Positions 49,664-60,988 of a stretch of 64,000 nucleotides of DNA are shown piece after piece. The notes beneath the pieces were generated by a model. It had not been told where the DNA came from and ran no database searches. It saw only the letters and a program-made list of their open reading frames with translations. The translations under genes were made by a program, and so were the position numbers. Origin of the DNA: Paracoccus chinensis (GTDB taxonomy: Bacteria > Pseudomonadota > Alphaproteobacteria > Rhodobacterales > Rhodobacteraceae). Position 1 is the first letter of the stretch. Each line of letters starts with the position of its first letter. The stretch spans positions 16,364-80,363 of the forward strand of contig NZ_FNGE01000014.1 of assembly GCF_900102885.1 (NCBI RefSeq), written 5' to 3'.

Positions 49664-50466
49664 AGAAGAACGGTTTCCTCGCCCTGGCCTTCCACACGGT
49701 TTTCGTGATCTTCATGGTCGCGCCGATCCTGGTGGTCTGCGTGGTGGCGTTCACCCCGGAAGGCTTCCTGTCGCTTCCGACCAACGGCCTGTCGCTGCGC
49801 TGGTTCAGGGCGATCGCGGATTACCCCGAGTTCATCCGCGCCTTCTGGACCTCGGTCTACCTGGGGGCGGTCTCCTCGACCATCGCCGTGATCCTGGCGG
49901 TGCCCGCGGCGCTGGCCTTCAGCCGCTATGCCTTCCCGGGCAAGGGCGCGCTGTCGGCCTTCTTCCTGTCGCCCCTGATGATCCCGCATGTGGTCCTGGG
50001 CATCGCCTTCCTGCGCTTCTTCACGCAGGGCGGGATCTCGGGAACCATGACGGCGCTGATCATCGCCCATGTCGTGGTGGTGTTCCCCTTCGCGCTGCGG
50101 CTGACGCTGTCGGCGGCCACGGGCATGGACCGCTCTATCGAATCCGCGGCGATCTCGCTGGGGGCCAGCAACTTCACGCTGTTCCGCCGGGTGACCCTGC
50201 CGCTGATCCTGCCGGGCGTCATCAGCGGCTGGGCCCTGTCCTTCATCCAGTCCTTCGACGAGGTGACGATGACGGTCTTCCTGGCCGCGCCCGGAACCGA
50301 GACGCTGCCGGTGCGGATGTTCCTGTATGTGCAGGACAATATCGACCCGCTCGTCACCTCGGTCTCGGCCGTCGTGATCGCCATCACCATGGCCGTGCTG
50401 ATCATCCTCGACCGGCTCTATGGCCTGGACGCCGTCCTGTCCGGCCACAGCGACCGCAACTCATAG
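49660..50466 (+). CDS. ABC transporter permease (PotC-like)
   Basis: Second permease, 268 residues, about six membrane segments, coupling loop SAAISLGASNFTLFRRVTLPLILPGV (about 162-187). It ends 10 bases before the first oxidoreductase gene, so transport and catabolism are on one transcript. Confidence 0.9.
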   Translation: MKKNGFLALAFHTVFVIFMVAPILVVCVVAFTPEGFLSLPTNGLSLRWFRAIADYPEFIRAFWTSVYLGAVSSTIAVILAVPAALAFSRYAFPGKGALSAFFLSPLMIPHVVLGIAFLRFFTQGGISGTMTALIIAHVVVVFPFALRLTLSAATGMDRSIESAAISLGASNFTLFRRVTLPLILPGVISGWALSFIQSFDEVTMTVFLAAPGTETLPVRMFLYVQDNIDPLVTSVSAVVIAITMAVLIILDRLYGLDAVLSGHSDRNS

Positions 50467-50476
50467 GAACAGGCAA

Positions 50477-51622
50477 ATGTCTCGAGTTCATGATGTCGCT
50501 GTCGTCGGCGGCGGGTTGCTTGGTGCGGCCATCGCATGGGGCCTGGCGCGCCTTGGCCAGAAGGTCATCGTGCTGGACGAGGGCGACGTCGCCCGCCGGG
50601 CCAGCCGCGCGAACTTCGCGCTGGTCTGGGTACAGGGAAAGGGCCTCGGCCTGCCCCCCTACGCCCGCTGGTCGGTCGAGGCCTCGCGCCAGTGGCCCAC
50701 GCTGGCCGAGGCGCTGCGCGAGCAGACCGGCCTCGATGTCCACTACCAGCGTCCGGGCGGGTTCCACATCTGCCTGAGCGAGGCCGAGCTGGATGCGCGC
50801 CGGCAGCTCATCGAGCAGATGTATGCGCAGGGCGCGCCCAATGACTACGGGCTCGAGATGGTGGATCGCAGCGAGCTTGAGAAGGCGCTGCCCGAGATCG
50901 GTCCGGATGTCGTGGGCGCCAGCTACAGCCCCCACGACGGGCATGTGAACTCGCTGCGGACCTTCCGCGCCTTCCACGCGGGGCTGCGCGACTTCGGCGC
51001 CGATTACCGCGCCAGTCATGACGTGGACCGGATCGAGCCGCAGCCCGGCGGGGGCTTCGTCCTGCACACCTCGGGGGGACGGATCGAGGCCGCAAAGGTC
51101 GTGCTGGCGGCGGGCAACGGCAACGAGCGGCTTGCCCCGCAGGTCGGCCTTTTCGCGCCGATGATGCCGACCCGCGGCCAGATCATCGTGACCGAACGGG
51201 TCAAGCCCTTCCTGCACTATCCGCTGGGCACCCTGCGCCAGACCGACGAGGGCACGGTGATGATCGGCGACAGCAAGGAAGAGATCCTGGACGACCGGGA
51301 AACCCGCGTGCCCGTCACCACCGTGATGGCCGACCGCGCCCGCCGCACCTTCCCGCTGCTGAACCGGCTGAACGTCGTGCGGACCTGGTCGGGCATCCGG
51401 GTGATGACCCGCGACGGTTTCCCCATCTACGACCAGTCGGCCAGCGCGCCGGGCGCCTTTGTCGCCTGCTGCCATTCGGGCGTGACGCTTGCCTCGATGC
51501 ACGCGCTCGAGCTTGCGCCCCGCATCCGGGACGGCGGCCTCGGCGGGCCTCCCTCCTCCTTCTCGGCCCGGCGCTTCGCCGATGCCCCCGAAACCCTGCT
51601 CAACGCGGATGCTGCCGTATGA
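50477..51622 (+). CDS. FAD-dependent oxidoreductase (DAO family), candidate dehydrogenase beta subunit
   Basis: A 381-residue flavoprotein. The FAD-binding motif VVGGGLLGAAIAWGL starts at residue 9, followed by SRANFALVWVQGKG, a stretch typical of oxidases in opine and hydroxyproline-type clusters. The C-terminal FAD contact is TWSGIRVMTRDGFP. It should oxidise a C-N bond of an amino or imino acid as part of a complex with the [2Fe-2S] and FAD/NAD-type subunits encoded next. ATGA overlap with the following gene. Confidence 0.85.
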   Translation: MSRVHDVAVVGGGLLGAAIAWGLARLGQKVIVLDEGDVARRASRANFALVWVQGKGLGLPPYARWSVEASRQWPTLAEALREQTGLDVHYQRPGGFHICLSEAELDARRQLIEQMYAQGAPNDYGLEMVDRSELEKALPEIGPDVVGASYSPHDGHVNSLRTFRAFHAGLRDFGADYRASHDVDRIEPQPGGGFVLHTSGGRIEAAKVVLAAGNGNERLAPQVGLFAPMMPTRGQIIVTERVKPFLHYPLGTLRQTDEGTVMIGDSKEEILDDRETRVPVTTVMADRARRTFPLLNRLNVVRTWSGIRVMTRDGFPIYDQSASAPGAFVACCHSGVTLASMHALELAPRIRDGGLGGPPSSFSARRFADAPETLLNADAAV

Positions 51623-51924
51623 CACCGATGTTCTCACATATTCCCGCCGACCAGCGGCCGACGCTGGAGATCTTCGTGGACGGGCAGAGCGTGCAGGCCC
51701 GCCGGGGCGACACGGTGGCGGCGGCGCTGCTGGCCTCGGGGCTGGACGTGCGGCGCGACAGCGCCGTCTCGGGTGTGCCGCGGCTGCCCTATTGCATGAT
51801 GGGCGTCTGCTTCGAGTGCCTCGTCACCATCAACGGCGTCGGCAACCGGCAGGGCTGCCTGATCCCGGTCGAGCCGGGGATGCAGGTCGAGATCCAGCGC
51901 GGCAAGAGAGAGCTTGGGAAATGA
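51619..51924 (+). CDS. Small [2Fe-2S] subunit (HcnA-like)
   Basis: A 101-residue ferredoxin-like subunit. Four cysteine ligands in the pattern C-x4-C-x2-C-x12-C (CMMGVCFEC then GC in NRQGCL), as in HcnA of hydrogen cyanide synthase and gamma subunits of opine or D-hydroxyproline dehydrogenases. It passes electrons between the flavin subunits. Overlaps both neighbours (ATGA on each side). Confidence 0.87.
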   Translation: MTPMFSHIPADQRPTLEIFVDGQSVQARRGDTVAAALLASGLDVRRDSAVSGVPRLPYCMMGVCFECLVTINGVGNRQGCLIPVEPGMQVEIQRGKRELGK

Positions 51925-53330
51925 GCGTGTTGCATTCGGACAGCTACGACCTGGTCGTCGTCGGCGCGGGACCGGCGGGCATCGCGGCTGCCGCCGCTGC
52001 GGCGGCGGCGGGCGCCTCGACCCTGCTGCTGGACGAGAACGCCGGGCCTGGCGGGCAGGTCTGGCGCGGGCTGACCACCACCCCCCTGACCAACCGCGAG
52101 ATGCTGGGCAAGGACTATTGGGACGGCGAGGCCGAGCTTGGGAAGCTGCGCGCCAGCGGCGCCGAGGTCATTCACCGGGCGACGGTCTGGAGCATCGATC
52201 CCTCGCTGCAGGTCGGCGTCTCGCACGGCGGGTCGTCTCGCATCGTGCAGGCCCGCAAGATCGTGGTCGCCACCGGCGCGATGGAACGGCCCTTCCCAAT
52301 CCCCGGCTGGACGCTGCCCGGCGTGATGACCGCGGGCGCGGCACAGACCATGCTGAAATCCTCGGGGCTGGTCCCCAGCGAGCCCACGGTGATCGCCGGA
52401 CAGGGACCGCTGTTCTGGCTGCTGGCCGGGCAGATCCTGCGGATGGGCGGGCGCATTGACGTGATGCTGGACACGACGCCCAAGGGGCAGCTTGCGGCGG
52501 CGCTGCCCAAGGCCTTCGGCTTCCTGACCACGCCCTATTTCCGCAAGGGCCTGAAGATGCTGGCCGAGGTGCGGTCCAAGGTCCGTATCGTCAAGCATGT
52601 CACCCGCATCGAGGCGCATGGTGAGGGCCAGCTTGACCGGGTCACCTGGGAAACCGCCGGCGGCAAGCGGGGCGAGATGGCCAGCCGCCTGCTGCTGCTG
52701 CATCAGGGTGTCGTGCCGAACGTCAACCTCGCCATGTCAGTGGGCGCGGCGCATGACTGGGACAAGCAGCAGCTCTGCTGGCGTCCCCGGCTGGACGAGG
52801 ACGGGCAATCGACGGTCCCCGGCCTTTACATCGCGGGCGACGGGGCAGGCATCGGCGGGGTCGGCGTGGCGCTTGCGCGCGGCCGGGTTGCCGCCCATGC
52901 CGCTCTGACAGCAATGGGGCGCAAGGCTCCGGCCAGCGGCCTGTCGGCCGCGCGGGCCGAGCTTGCCAAGGCCAATCGCGGGCGCGAGTTCCTCGACCTG
53001 CTCTACAAGCCGGCCGAGCAGTTCCGCATCCCCGAGGGCGACACCATCGTCTGCCGCTGCGAGGAGGTGCGCGCACGCGACATCCTTTCCGCGGTCGAGA
53101 TCGGCGCCTCGGGGCCGAACCAGCTCAAGGCCTATCTGCGCACCGGAATGGGACCGTGCCAGGGCCGCCTCTGCGGGCTGACCGTCACCGAATTGATGGC
53201 CAAGGCGCGCGGCACGACGCCCGAGCAGATCGGCTATTACCGCCTGCGCGCGCCCGTGAAGCCCCTGATGCTGAGCGAGCTGGCCGATCTTCCGCAGGAG
53301 CCGGCAGCGGTCAAGGCGGTCGTGCGCTGA
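51921..53330 (+). CDS. FAD/NAD(P)-type oxidoreductase with C-terminal [2Fe-2S] (HcnB/opine-oxidase alpha-like)
   Basis: A 469-residue subunit with an N-terminal FAD motif VVVGAGPAGIAAAAAA, the GPGGQVWRG turn, a second nucleotide-binding region (GVMTAGAAQTMLKSSGL, VIAGQGPLFWLLAGQI), and GLYIAGDGAGIGG. The C-terminal 90 residues hold a BFD-like [2Fe-2S] site: CRCEE, then GMGPCQGRLCG. This is the alpha-subunit layout of HcnB, opine oxidase subunit A and D-hydroxyproline dehydrogenase. ATGA overlap upstream, TGATG overlap downstream. Confidence 0.88.
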   Translation: MSVLHSDSYDLVVVGAGPAGIAAAAAAAAAGASTLLLDENAGPGGQVWRGLTTTPLTNREMLGKDYWDGEAELGKLRASGAEVIHRATVWSIDPSLQVGVSHGGSSRIVQARKIVVATGAMERPFPIPGWTLPGVMTAGAAQTMLKSSGLVPSEPTVIAGQGPLFWLLAGQILRMGGRIDVMLDTTPKGQLAAALPKAFGFLTTPYFRKGLKMLAEVRSKVRIVKHVTRIEAHGEGQLDRVTWETAGGKRGEMASRLLLLHQGVVPNVNLAMSVGAAHDWDKQQLCWRPRLDEDGQSTVPGLYIAGDGAGIGGVGVALARGRVAAHAALTAMGRKAPASGLSAARAELAKANRGREFLDLLYKPAEQFRIPEGDTIVCRCEEVRARDILSAVEIGASGPNQLKAYLRTGMGPCQGRLCGLTVTELMAKARGTTPEQIGYYRLRAPVKPLMLSELADLPQEPAAVKAVVR

Positions 53331-54442
53331 TGATCCTGCGCGATGTCCTGATCATCGGCGGCGGCATCCATGGCTGCGCGACGGCGCTGAACCTGCGCCA
53401 TGCGGGGGCAACGGTCACGCTGTTCGAAAAGGACTATGCCGGCCGCCATGCCTCGGGCGTCAATGCGGGCGGCGTGCGGATGCTGTCGCGCCACGTGGCC
53501 GAGATCCCGCTGTCGCTGCGCTCGATGGCGATCTGGGAACGCATCGGGGATCTCATCGACGACGACTGCGCGCTGGACTGCCACGGGCAGGTGCTGGTGG
53601 CGGAATCCGCCGCCGATTTCGAGACCTGCAAGGCGCGGGTGGCCGAGCTGAACCGGCTGGGCTTCACCCACGAGGAACTGCTGAGCGCGGCCGAGGTCCG
53701 CAGGATCCTGCCAGCCGTCGCCGAAACCTGCACGGGCGGCATCATCTCGCGCCGCGACGGCGCCGCGCAGCCCGCCCGCGCAACCACGGCCTATCGCCGC
53801 AAGGCGGCGTCGCTTGGCGCCGACATCCGCGAGGGCGTCGCCGCCGGGCTGCCCCGCTTCCAGAACGGGCTTTGGCACGTGGACGCGGGCGGCGAGAGCT
53901 TTGCCGCGCCGAAGCTGGTGATCGCCGCCGGGGCCTGGTCGGGCCGCATCGCCGCCCATCTGGGCGAGCCGATCCCGCTGGTGCCGGTCGCGCCGATGCT
54001 GATGATCACCTCGCGCGTGCCACGCTTCATCGACCCCGTGGTGATCCTCCGCTCGCGCATCCTGTCCTTCAAGCAGTTCCCGAACGGGACGCTGCTGATC
54101 GGCGGCGGCCACCTGGGGCAGGCCGACATCGACACGAACAGCACCGTGCTGGACTGGCGCAAGCTGCAGATCAGCGCCCGCACCGTGTCCGAGTTGTTCC
54201 CGGTCATGCGCAGCGCCACCATCGTCCGCGCATGGGCCGGGATCGAGGGCAAGCTTACGGACGACCTGCCCGTGGTGGGGCCGAGCCTTCGCCACAAGGG
54301 GCTGTTCTATCAGTGCGGCTTCTCGCTGCACGGGTTCCAGCTTGGTCCGGCCGCAGGCGCGGCCGTGGCCGAGCTTGTCACCGAGGGGCGCACGCCCGTC
54401 GACATCTCGGGCCTGTCCATGGCCCGGTTCAACGCCGCATAG
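53330..54442 (+). CDS. FAD-dependent oxidoreductase (DAO family), second beta-like subunit
   Basis: A 370-residue flavoprotein with IIGGGIHGCATALNL at residue 9, then HASGVNAGGVR, and the C-terminal WAGIEGKLTDDLPVVGP. It resembles HcnC/opine oxidase subunit B and sarcosine-oxidase-like enzymes. It is the second such subunit in the operon, clearly divergent from the one at 50477, so either the complex has two catalytic flavin subunits or two alternative enzymes share the alpha and [2Fe-2S] parts. Confidence 0.86.
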   Translation: MILRDVLIIGGGIHGCATALNLRHAGATVTLFEKDYAGRHASGVNAGGVRMLSRHVAEIPLSLRSMAIWERIGDLIDDDCALDCHGQVLVAESAADFETCKARVAELNRLGFTHEELLSAAEVRRILPAVAETCTGGIISRRDGAAQPARATTAYRRKAASLGADIREGVAAGLPRFQNGLWHVDAGGESFAAPKLVIAAGAWSGRIAAHLGEPIPLVPVAPMLMITSRVPRFIDPVVILRSRILSFKQFPNGTLLIGGGHLGQADIDTNSTVLDWRKLQISARTVSELFPVMRSATIVRAWAGIEGKLTDDLPVVGPSLRHKGLFYQCGFSLHGFQLGPAAGAAVAELVTEGRTPVDISGLSMARFNAA

Positions 54443-54455
54443 GAAAGGGATTCCA

Positions 54456-54800
54456 ATGGCAATCAAACGCGACATCCGCACCCCCATCATGCACCGCGCC
54501 GTGACCGCCGGGAATCTCGTGTTCATCGGCGGCTGCGTGGCCGATGACACCAGCGCCTCGATGGCGGACCAGACCCGCAACATCCTCAGGAAGATCGGCG
54601 AGTATCTGGAACAGGCCGGCTCGGGGCTGGACCGGGTGGTCTCGGCCACGATCTTCGTCACCGACCTGTCGAAGAAGAAGGAAATGGACGCCGTCTGGAC
54701 CGAGGTCTTCGGCGACGATCTGCCCGCGCGCGCGACCGTCGGGGTCAACGACCTTGGCGGCGGCGCGATGATCGAGGTCGTGACAACCGCGCAGGTCTGA
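54456..54800 (+). CDS. RidA family enamine/imine deaminase
   Basis: A 114-residue RidA/YjgF/UK114-type protein: VTAGNLVFIGGCVADD, SMADQTRNILRKIGEYLEQAG, VVSATIFVTDL, and the ending GAMIEVVTTAQV. The strict-RidA arginine of the usual RATV-like ARATVGV stretch is present. It would hydrolyse the reactive imine released by the dehydrogenase before it harms PLP enzymes. AAGGGA supports the start. Last gene of the operon, followed by a terminator. Confidence 0.87.
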   Translation: MAIKRDIRTPIMHRAVTAGNLVFIGGCVADDTSASMADQTRNILRKIGEYLEQAGSGLDRVVSATIFVTDLSKKKEMDAVWTEVFGDDLPARATVGVNDLGGGAMIEVVTTAQV

Positions 54801-54820
54801 TCCGCAAGGACTTGGGTGAG

Positions 54821-54846
54821 CGGCCCGGCGTCATGCCGGGCCGTTT
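54821..54846. terminator. Rho-independent terminator after ridA-like gene
   Basis: A 9-bp GC-rich perfect stem (54821-54829 with 54835-54843, 5-base loop) followed by TTT, in the gap between the operon and the convergent DadA-like gene. Confidence 0.7.
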
Positions 54847-54851
54847 GCCGT

Positions 54852-56120
54852 TCAGGCCGCCGCCCGGCGGGAGAAGCGGCGGGCGCTGAAGGGGGAAACG
54901 TCGATCTCGGGCGCCTCGCCCGTGGCAAGCTGGGCCGCCAGCCGCCCCGTGCGGGCCGAGCCGACCAGCCCCACATGGCCATGGCCGAAGGCATGGACCA
55001 CGCCCCCGATCCCCGAGGCGGCCCCGATGACCGGCATTCCGTCGGGGGTCGAGGGGCGATGCCCCATCCAGACCTTCGCCTTCATCGTGTCCAGCGAAGG
55101 CACGATCTCGGCCAGATGCCTGCGCAGGATTTCGGCCCGCCGCCAGTCCGGCGCCGCCTCGAGGCCACCGATCTCGACCTGCCCGGCGCAACGGACGCCC
55201 TGCGCCAACCGGGTCACGATCACCTTGCGGTCACCCACCATGACGGGGATTTCCGGCCCCGGCACGTCGCCCTCGACGGTGACGTGGTATCCGCGCTCGC
55301 TTTCCAGCGGCACCTTGTCTCCGGCCAGCGCGGCGAGCGGGCGGGACCGGGCACCGGCCGCGATCACGGCGGCCCCGCAGGCGACCGTACCGTCCGAGGT
55401 CAGCACGCCGGTCAGCCGGCCGCCCGACTGCGTGAACCCTAGGGCGCGCGCCTCGATCCGGCGCAGGCCCTTGCGTTCCGCATGGTTCACCAGCCCGGCG
55501 ACATAGGCCCCGGGATTGCGGCAGTGGCCTGCTTCCGGCACAAACAGGCCAAAGCGGTAGTCCCTTGAAAGTTCCGGCTGCATGGCGGCGATCTCCTCGC
55601 CATCCAGTTCGCGCCATTCCACGCCGACCTCGCGACGGATCTTCCACCCGAAGGCGTCACCTTCGAAGGCGTCCCGGTCGCGCCAGACATGCATCAACCC
55701 GCTGGTCGCATTGATCAGATGGGACAGCCCTGCCCGCTCGGCGACTTCCGCGTGCAGTCGCGGGGCATCGATCAGCAGCGCCCGGAGATTGCGGGCGATT
55801 GCTGCGACCTTGGCCGTGGTCGAGGCCGAGGCAAGATACCGCCAAAGCCACCCCGCCGACCTGGGCAGGTAAAGCGGGCGCACCGCCAGGGGCCCAAGCG
55901 GATCGGCGATCCATCCGGGAACCTGCTTCCAGACGCCGGGTGTCGCCGGAGGGATGACCGAATGCGACGACAACCAAGCGGCGTTGCCATAGCTCGCCGC
56001 ATGATCCGCCCCCGCCGTCCCTGGCTCGATCAGCACGACGTCCAGGCCACGCTCGACCAGTTGCACCGCCGTCTGGGCGCCGATCGCGCCAGCGCCGATG
56101 ACTGCCACATCCGCTTTCAT
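54852..56120 (-). CDS. D-amino acid dehydrogenase-like FAD oxidoreductase (DadA family)
   Basis: A 422-residue flavoprotein. VIGAGAIGAQTAVQLVERG starts at residue 7, followed by ASYGNAAWLSSHSVIPPATPG, a DadA-family mark; GHRPSTPDGMPVIG and HGHVGLVGSARTG are C-terminal FAD contacts. It likely oxidises D-amino acids or a related imino acid to the keto acid, feeding electrons to the respiratory chain. AGGGAGA fixes the start at 56120. Convergent with the transporter-oxidase operon, separated by the terminator; functional overlap is likely. Confidence 0.86.
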   Translation of the reverse strand: MKADVAVIGAGAIGAQTAVQLVERGLDVVLIEPGTAGADHAASYGNAAWLSSHSVIPPATPGVWKQVPGWIADPLGPLAVRPLYLPRSAGWLWRYLASASTTAKVAAIARNLRALLIDAPRLHAEVAERAGLSHLINATSGLMHVWRDRDAFEGDAFGWKIRREVGVEWRELDGEEIAAMQPELSRDYRFGLFVPEAGHCRNPGAYVAGLVNHAERKGLRRIEARALGFTQSGGRLTGVLTSDGTVACGAAVIAAGARSRPLAALAGDKVPLESERGYHVTVEGDVPGPEIPVMVGDRKVIVTRLAQGVRCAGQVEIGGLEAAPDWRRAEILRRHLAEIVPSLDTMKAKVWMGHRPSTPDGMPVIGAASGIGGVVHAFGHGHVGLVGSARTGRLAAQLATGEAPEIDVSPFSARRFSRRAAA

Positions 56121-56416
56121 GTCGGTTCTCCCTGCGTCGCCTCCGGTTGGGGGGGTCCTAGCAAAGCCGAGCGGCGTTGTCGCGAGGGTCTGAATGGCAG
56201 CCTTGCCAGACCCGCGCTGACCCGCCGCCCGTTCTTCAGGCAGGAGAGCAATCATGCGTGTGTATCGAGACGGAACCGGGGAGCGACGTTTCCCGGCTTG
56301 TGGCAATAGCAGCACAGGCAGCCCGGGACCTGCCCGCGCACTCAGGGCGTACAGGGCCGGAATTGCGCCCGAAGGATGCGCCGGCCGCCCCCAGGGGCGG
56401 TCGGCTCTCCGGTCGT

Positions 56417-57184
56417 TCAGGCGCGGTCCTCCGCTTCAGCCGCTTCTGCCGCGCCGGCGCTCTTGCGCCGGGCGATGATGTTGAGCCCCTCGACAAAGGC
56501 CGAGAAGCCCATCGCGGCATAGATGTAGCCCTTGGGCACATGGAACCCCATGCCGTCCGCGATCAGGGACATGCCGATCATCAGCAGGAAGCTGAGCGCC
56601 AGCATCACGATCGTCGGGTTCCTTTCGATGAAGTTGGCAAGCGGAGTGGCCGCGACCAGCATCACGGTGATCGAGACAAGGACCGCGATATACATGATCG
56701 CGAGATGGTCGGTCATGCCGACGGCGGTGATGATCGAATCCACCGAGAAGACAAGGTCCAGCAGCAGGATCTGGAAGATGGCACCGCCCAGCGAGGCGCT
56801 GACGGCGCCACCCACGACGTTGTCCTTGTGATCGACGGGATCGACGGTGTGGTGGATCTCCTTCGTGGCCTTCCAGACCAGGAAAAGGCCGCCCGCGATC
56901 AGGATCAGGTCGCGCCACGAGAAGGCGTGCCCGAAGGCCGTGAAGACCGGCGTCGTCATGCCCACAATCCAGGCGATGGTCGCCAGCAGGATAAGCCGCA
57001 TGATCAGCGCGGCGCCGATCCCCAGCCTGCGGGCCCTTGCCCGGTGTTCCGCCGGCAGCTTGTTGGTCAGGATCGAGATGAAGATCAGGTTGTCGATGCC
57101 GAGCACGACCTCCATCGCGATCAGCGCGGCCATCGCGATCCAGCCCTCGGCCGTGAACAGGAAATCGAAACTGAGTTCGGGCAT
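56417..57184 (-). CDS. TerC family integral membrane protein
   Basis: A 255-residue protein with seven or so membrane segments. The family motif is [15 protein letters not shown] (about 25-39), repeated in form as [15 protein letters not shown] (about 140-154), with acidic residues inside the membrane. TerC relatives act in manganese or metal homeostasis and tellurite resistance; the exact role here is unknown. AAGGAG upstream supports the start. The C-terminus is a short acidic Ala/Glu tail. Confidence 0.87.
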   Translation of the reverse strand: MPELSFDFLFTAEGWIAMAALIAMEVVLGIDNLIFISILTNKLPAEHRARARRLGIGAALIMRLILLATIAWIVGMTTPVFTAFGHAFSWRDLILIAGGLFLVWKATKEIHHTVDPVDHKDNVVGGAVSASLGGAIFQILLLDLVFSVDSIITAVGMTDHLAIMYIAVLVSITVMLVAATPLANFIERNPTIVMLALSFLLMIGMSLIADGMGFHVPKGYIYAAMGFSAFVEGLNIIARRKSAGAAEAAEAEDRA

Positions 57185-57812
57185 GGGGCTTCTCCTTCAG
57201 GGACAACTCGACAATTGCCGCTGGCGACATATCGTTCCGAAAGGGCATGAGGGTGGCAGAGAGGCCAGATGGTACCTCCCTGTCCCGGACGCCATCGAAG
57301 ATCGGAACGGATCACTGGATCGTCGGCGCCGGGATGCGGGCGACGGCCGGAAGCACCGCTACAAGCAAGAAGGGCTACAATTCGCGCGTGATCTCGTTCA
57401 GGCCGCTCCGTTTGGTGGAAGGCACCGCTATCTGCCCATGCTCGCCATGTGGATGACGTTCAGCGCCTTGCCTTGGAAGGTGTCACTCTCGAGAAGCAGC
57501 AGCAGGCGTGATGCGGACGATCTGGCGGATGAAGAAGGTGGCCTCGCCCAGGGGACGCCGAGGTCCGGCAGCCCCATCGAGGCCCCTGGCGTCATGGCCG
57601 TTTCCTTTGTTCAGGCTGACGAGAGGGTCCGTCCTTCCGCAACAAGGCGTTTCACCAGCCGGATGCACCCGCTTGAGGCAAGTTGGCGGATGCAGTTCAG
57701 GATCGTGGACAGGACCTGCCGATCGGTGCAATGCCACGGCGGACCCACCCGCAGAGCAAAGATCGCGCGGAAGAACCAGCGCGATCTCCGGTCGTCTGTC
57801 AATCCTCCGGGG
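57185..57812. other. Intergenic region with possible transposase remnant
   Basis: 628 bases without a convincing gene. On the minus strand a 63-codon frame (57802 to 57611) begins with DDRRSRWFFRAIFALRVGPPW, which weakly resembles the N-terminal part of IS5-type transposases (R-FF-AIF-LR-G-PW), then diverges. No inverted repeats were found. The part next to terC holds that gene's promoter; no manganese-riboswitch-like motif was recognised. Confidence 0.3.
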
Positions 57813-58238
57813 TCACGCCCCCGGCTGCTCCTCCTCGCCCGAGAGCAGGTCGCGCAAGCCCGTCACCAGGGTCTCGCGGCAGGCAGCGTCGTCCTGGCCT
57901 GCCAGGGCACGCGCCTCATCCACCTTGGCGCGTAGCTGCTGCACTCTGTCGCCGGCGCCGGCGACGGGCGCATGGCCCGGCGCCTGCGTCGGCTGGGGCT
58001 CATCCGGAGGCGTGTCGGTCGCGGCCGCGTCATGGCCGGGCGCCTCGGTGCCGGTCATGGCACGCGCCTCGCGCGCGCCCGCGACCCCTTGGCCGCCCGA
58101 GGATGCGGCAATGGACTCGCGGGATGCCTGGTCCAGCACCTCGTCCATGAGGGCCAGATGGTCGGCGCAGTCGGCTGCGGCCAGGGTTGCCGATGCCGCG
58201 ACAAAGGCGGCACTCAGGGCAAGACGGAAGCGGATCAT
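57813..58238 (-). CDS. Small secreted hypothetical protein
   Basis: A 141-residue exported protein: signal peptide MIRFRLALSAAFVAASATLAAA, mature start at DCADHLALMDEVLD. The middle (about 55-95) is a Pro/Thr/Ala linker; the end is a helical segment (VQQLRAKVDEARALAGQDDAACRETL). Three cysteines in total, so at most one disulfide. Not recognised. AGGAGA upstream of the ATG. It follows the IorB-like gene by 9 bases, so it is probably on the same transcript and may assist that periplasmic enzyme. Confidence 0.68.
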   Translation of the reverse strand: MIRFRLALSAAFVAASATLAAADCADHLALMDEVLDQASRESIAASSGGQGVAGAREARAMTGTEAPGHDAAATDTPPDEPQPTQAPGHAPVAGAGDRVQQLRAKVDEARALAGQDDAACRETLVTGLRDLLSGEEEQPGA

Positions 58239-58247
58239 GTCACTCTC

Positions 58248-60533
<2,286 letters not shown>

Positions 60534-60535
60534 GG

Positions 60536-60988
60536 TCAAGCCCCCTGTCCGGCGGCGCGCTTGATCGCGGCACGGATGCGCGGATAGGTGCCGCAGCGGC
60601 AGATGTTCTGGCTCATCGCGGCATCGATATCGGCATCGGTGGGGGCGGGCGTTTCGGCCAGAAGCGCCGCGGCCTGCATGATCTGCCCGGCCTGGCAATA
60701 GCCACATTGCGCGACGTTCAGCTGCTGCCATGCCGCCTGCACCGGATGCGTGCCATCCGGCGACAGGCCCTCGATGGTGACCACCTGGGTCCCTTCGGCA
60801 ACCGTCATCGGGGTGACGCAGGAAAAGCTCGCCACCCCATCGATGTGGACCACGCAGGCCCCGCAGAGCCCGGCGCCACAGCCGAACTTCGCGCCGGTGA
60901 GCCCCAGTTCGTCGCGCAGATACCACAGCAGCGGCATTTCGGGATCGCCCTCGAAACTGCGCGCCTGCCCGTTCACAGTAATATCCAT
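60536..60988 (-). CDS. [2Fe-2S] subunit of an IorA-like oxidoreductase
   Basis: A 150-residue electron-transfer subunit with both clusters of the family: plant-type ligands in [18 protein letters not shown] (about 40-57) plus a later SC, and the helical-bundle site CGYCQAG with [10 protein letters not shown]. It is directly followed by the molybdopterin subunit. AGAGGGA supports the ATG at 60988. No cytochrome c or FAD subunit gene lies next to it, which fits the IorAB-type two-subunit design. Confidence 0.92.
   Translation of the reverse strand: MDITVNGQARSFEGDPEMPLLWYLRDELGLTGAKFGCGAGLCGACVVHIDGVASFSCVTPMTVAEGTQVVTIEGLSPDGTHPVQAAWQQLNVAQCGYCQAGQIMQAAALLAETPAPTDADIDAAMSQNICRCGTYPRIRAAIKRAAGQGA

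Noticed and set aside
56254..56478. A 74-codon plus-strand frame with a good ribosome site (AGGAG before ATG)
   Set aside because: The product is Arg/Pro/Gly-rich with no similarity, and its end overlaps the conserved C-terminal part of the TerC gene on the other strand.
57185..57300. A yybP-ykoY manganese riboswitch upstream of the TerC-family gene
   Set aside because: Such riboswitches often precede this family, but the expected conserved loops are not seen in the leader.
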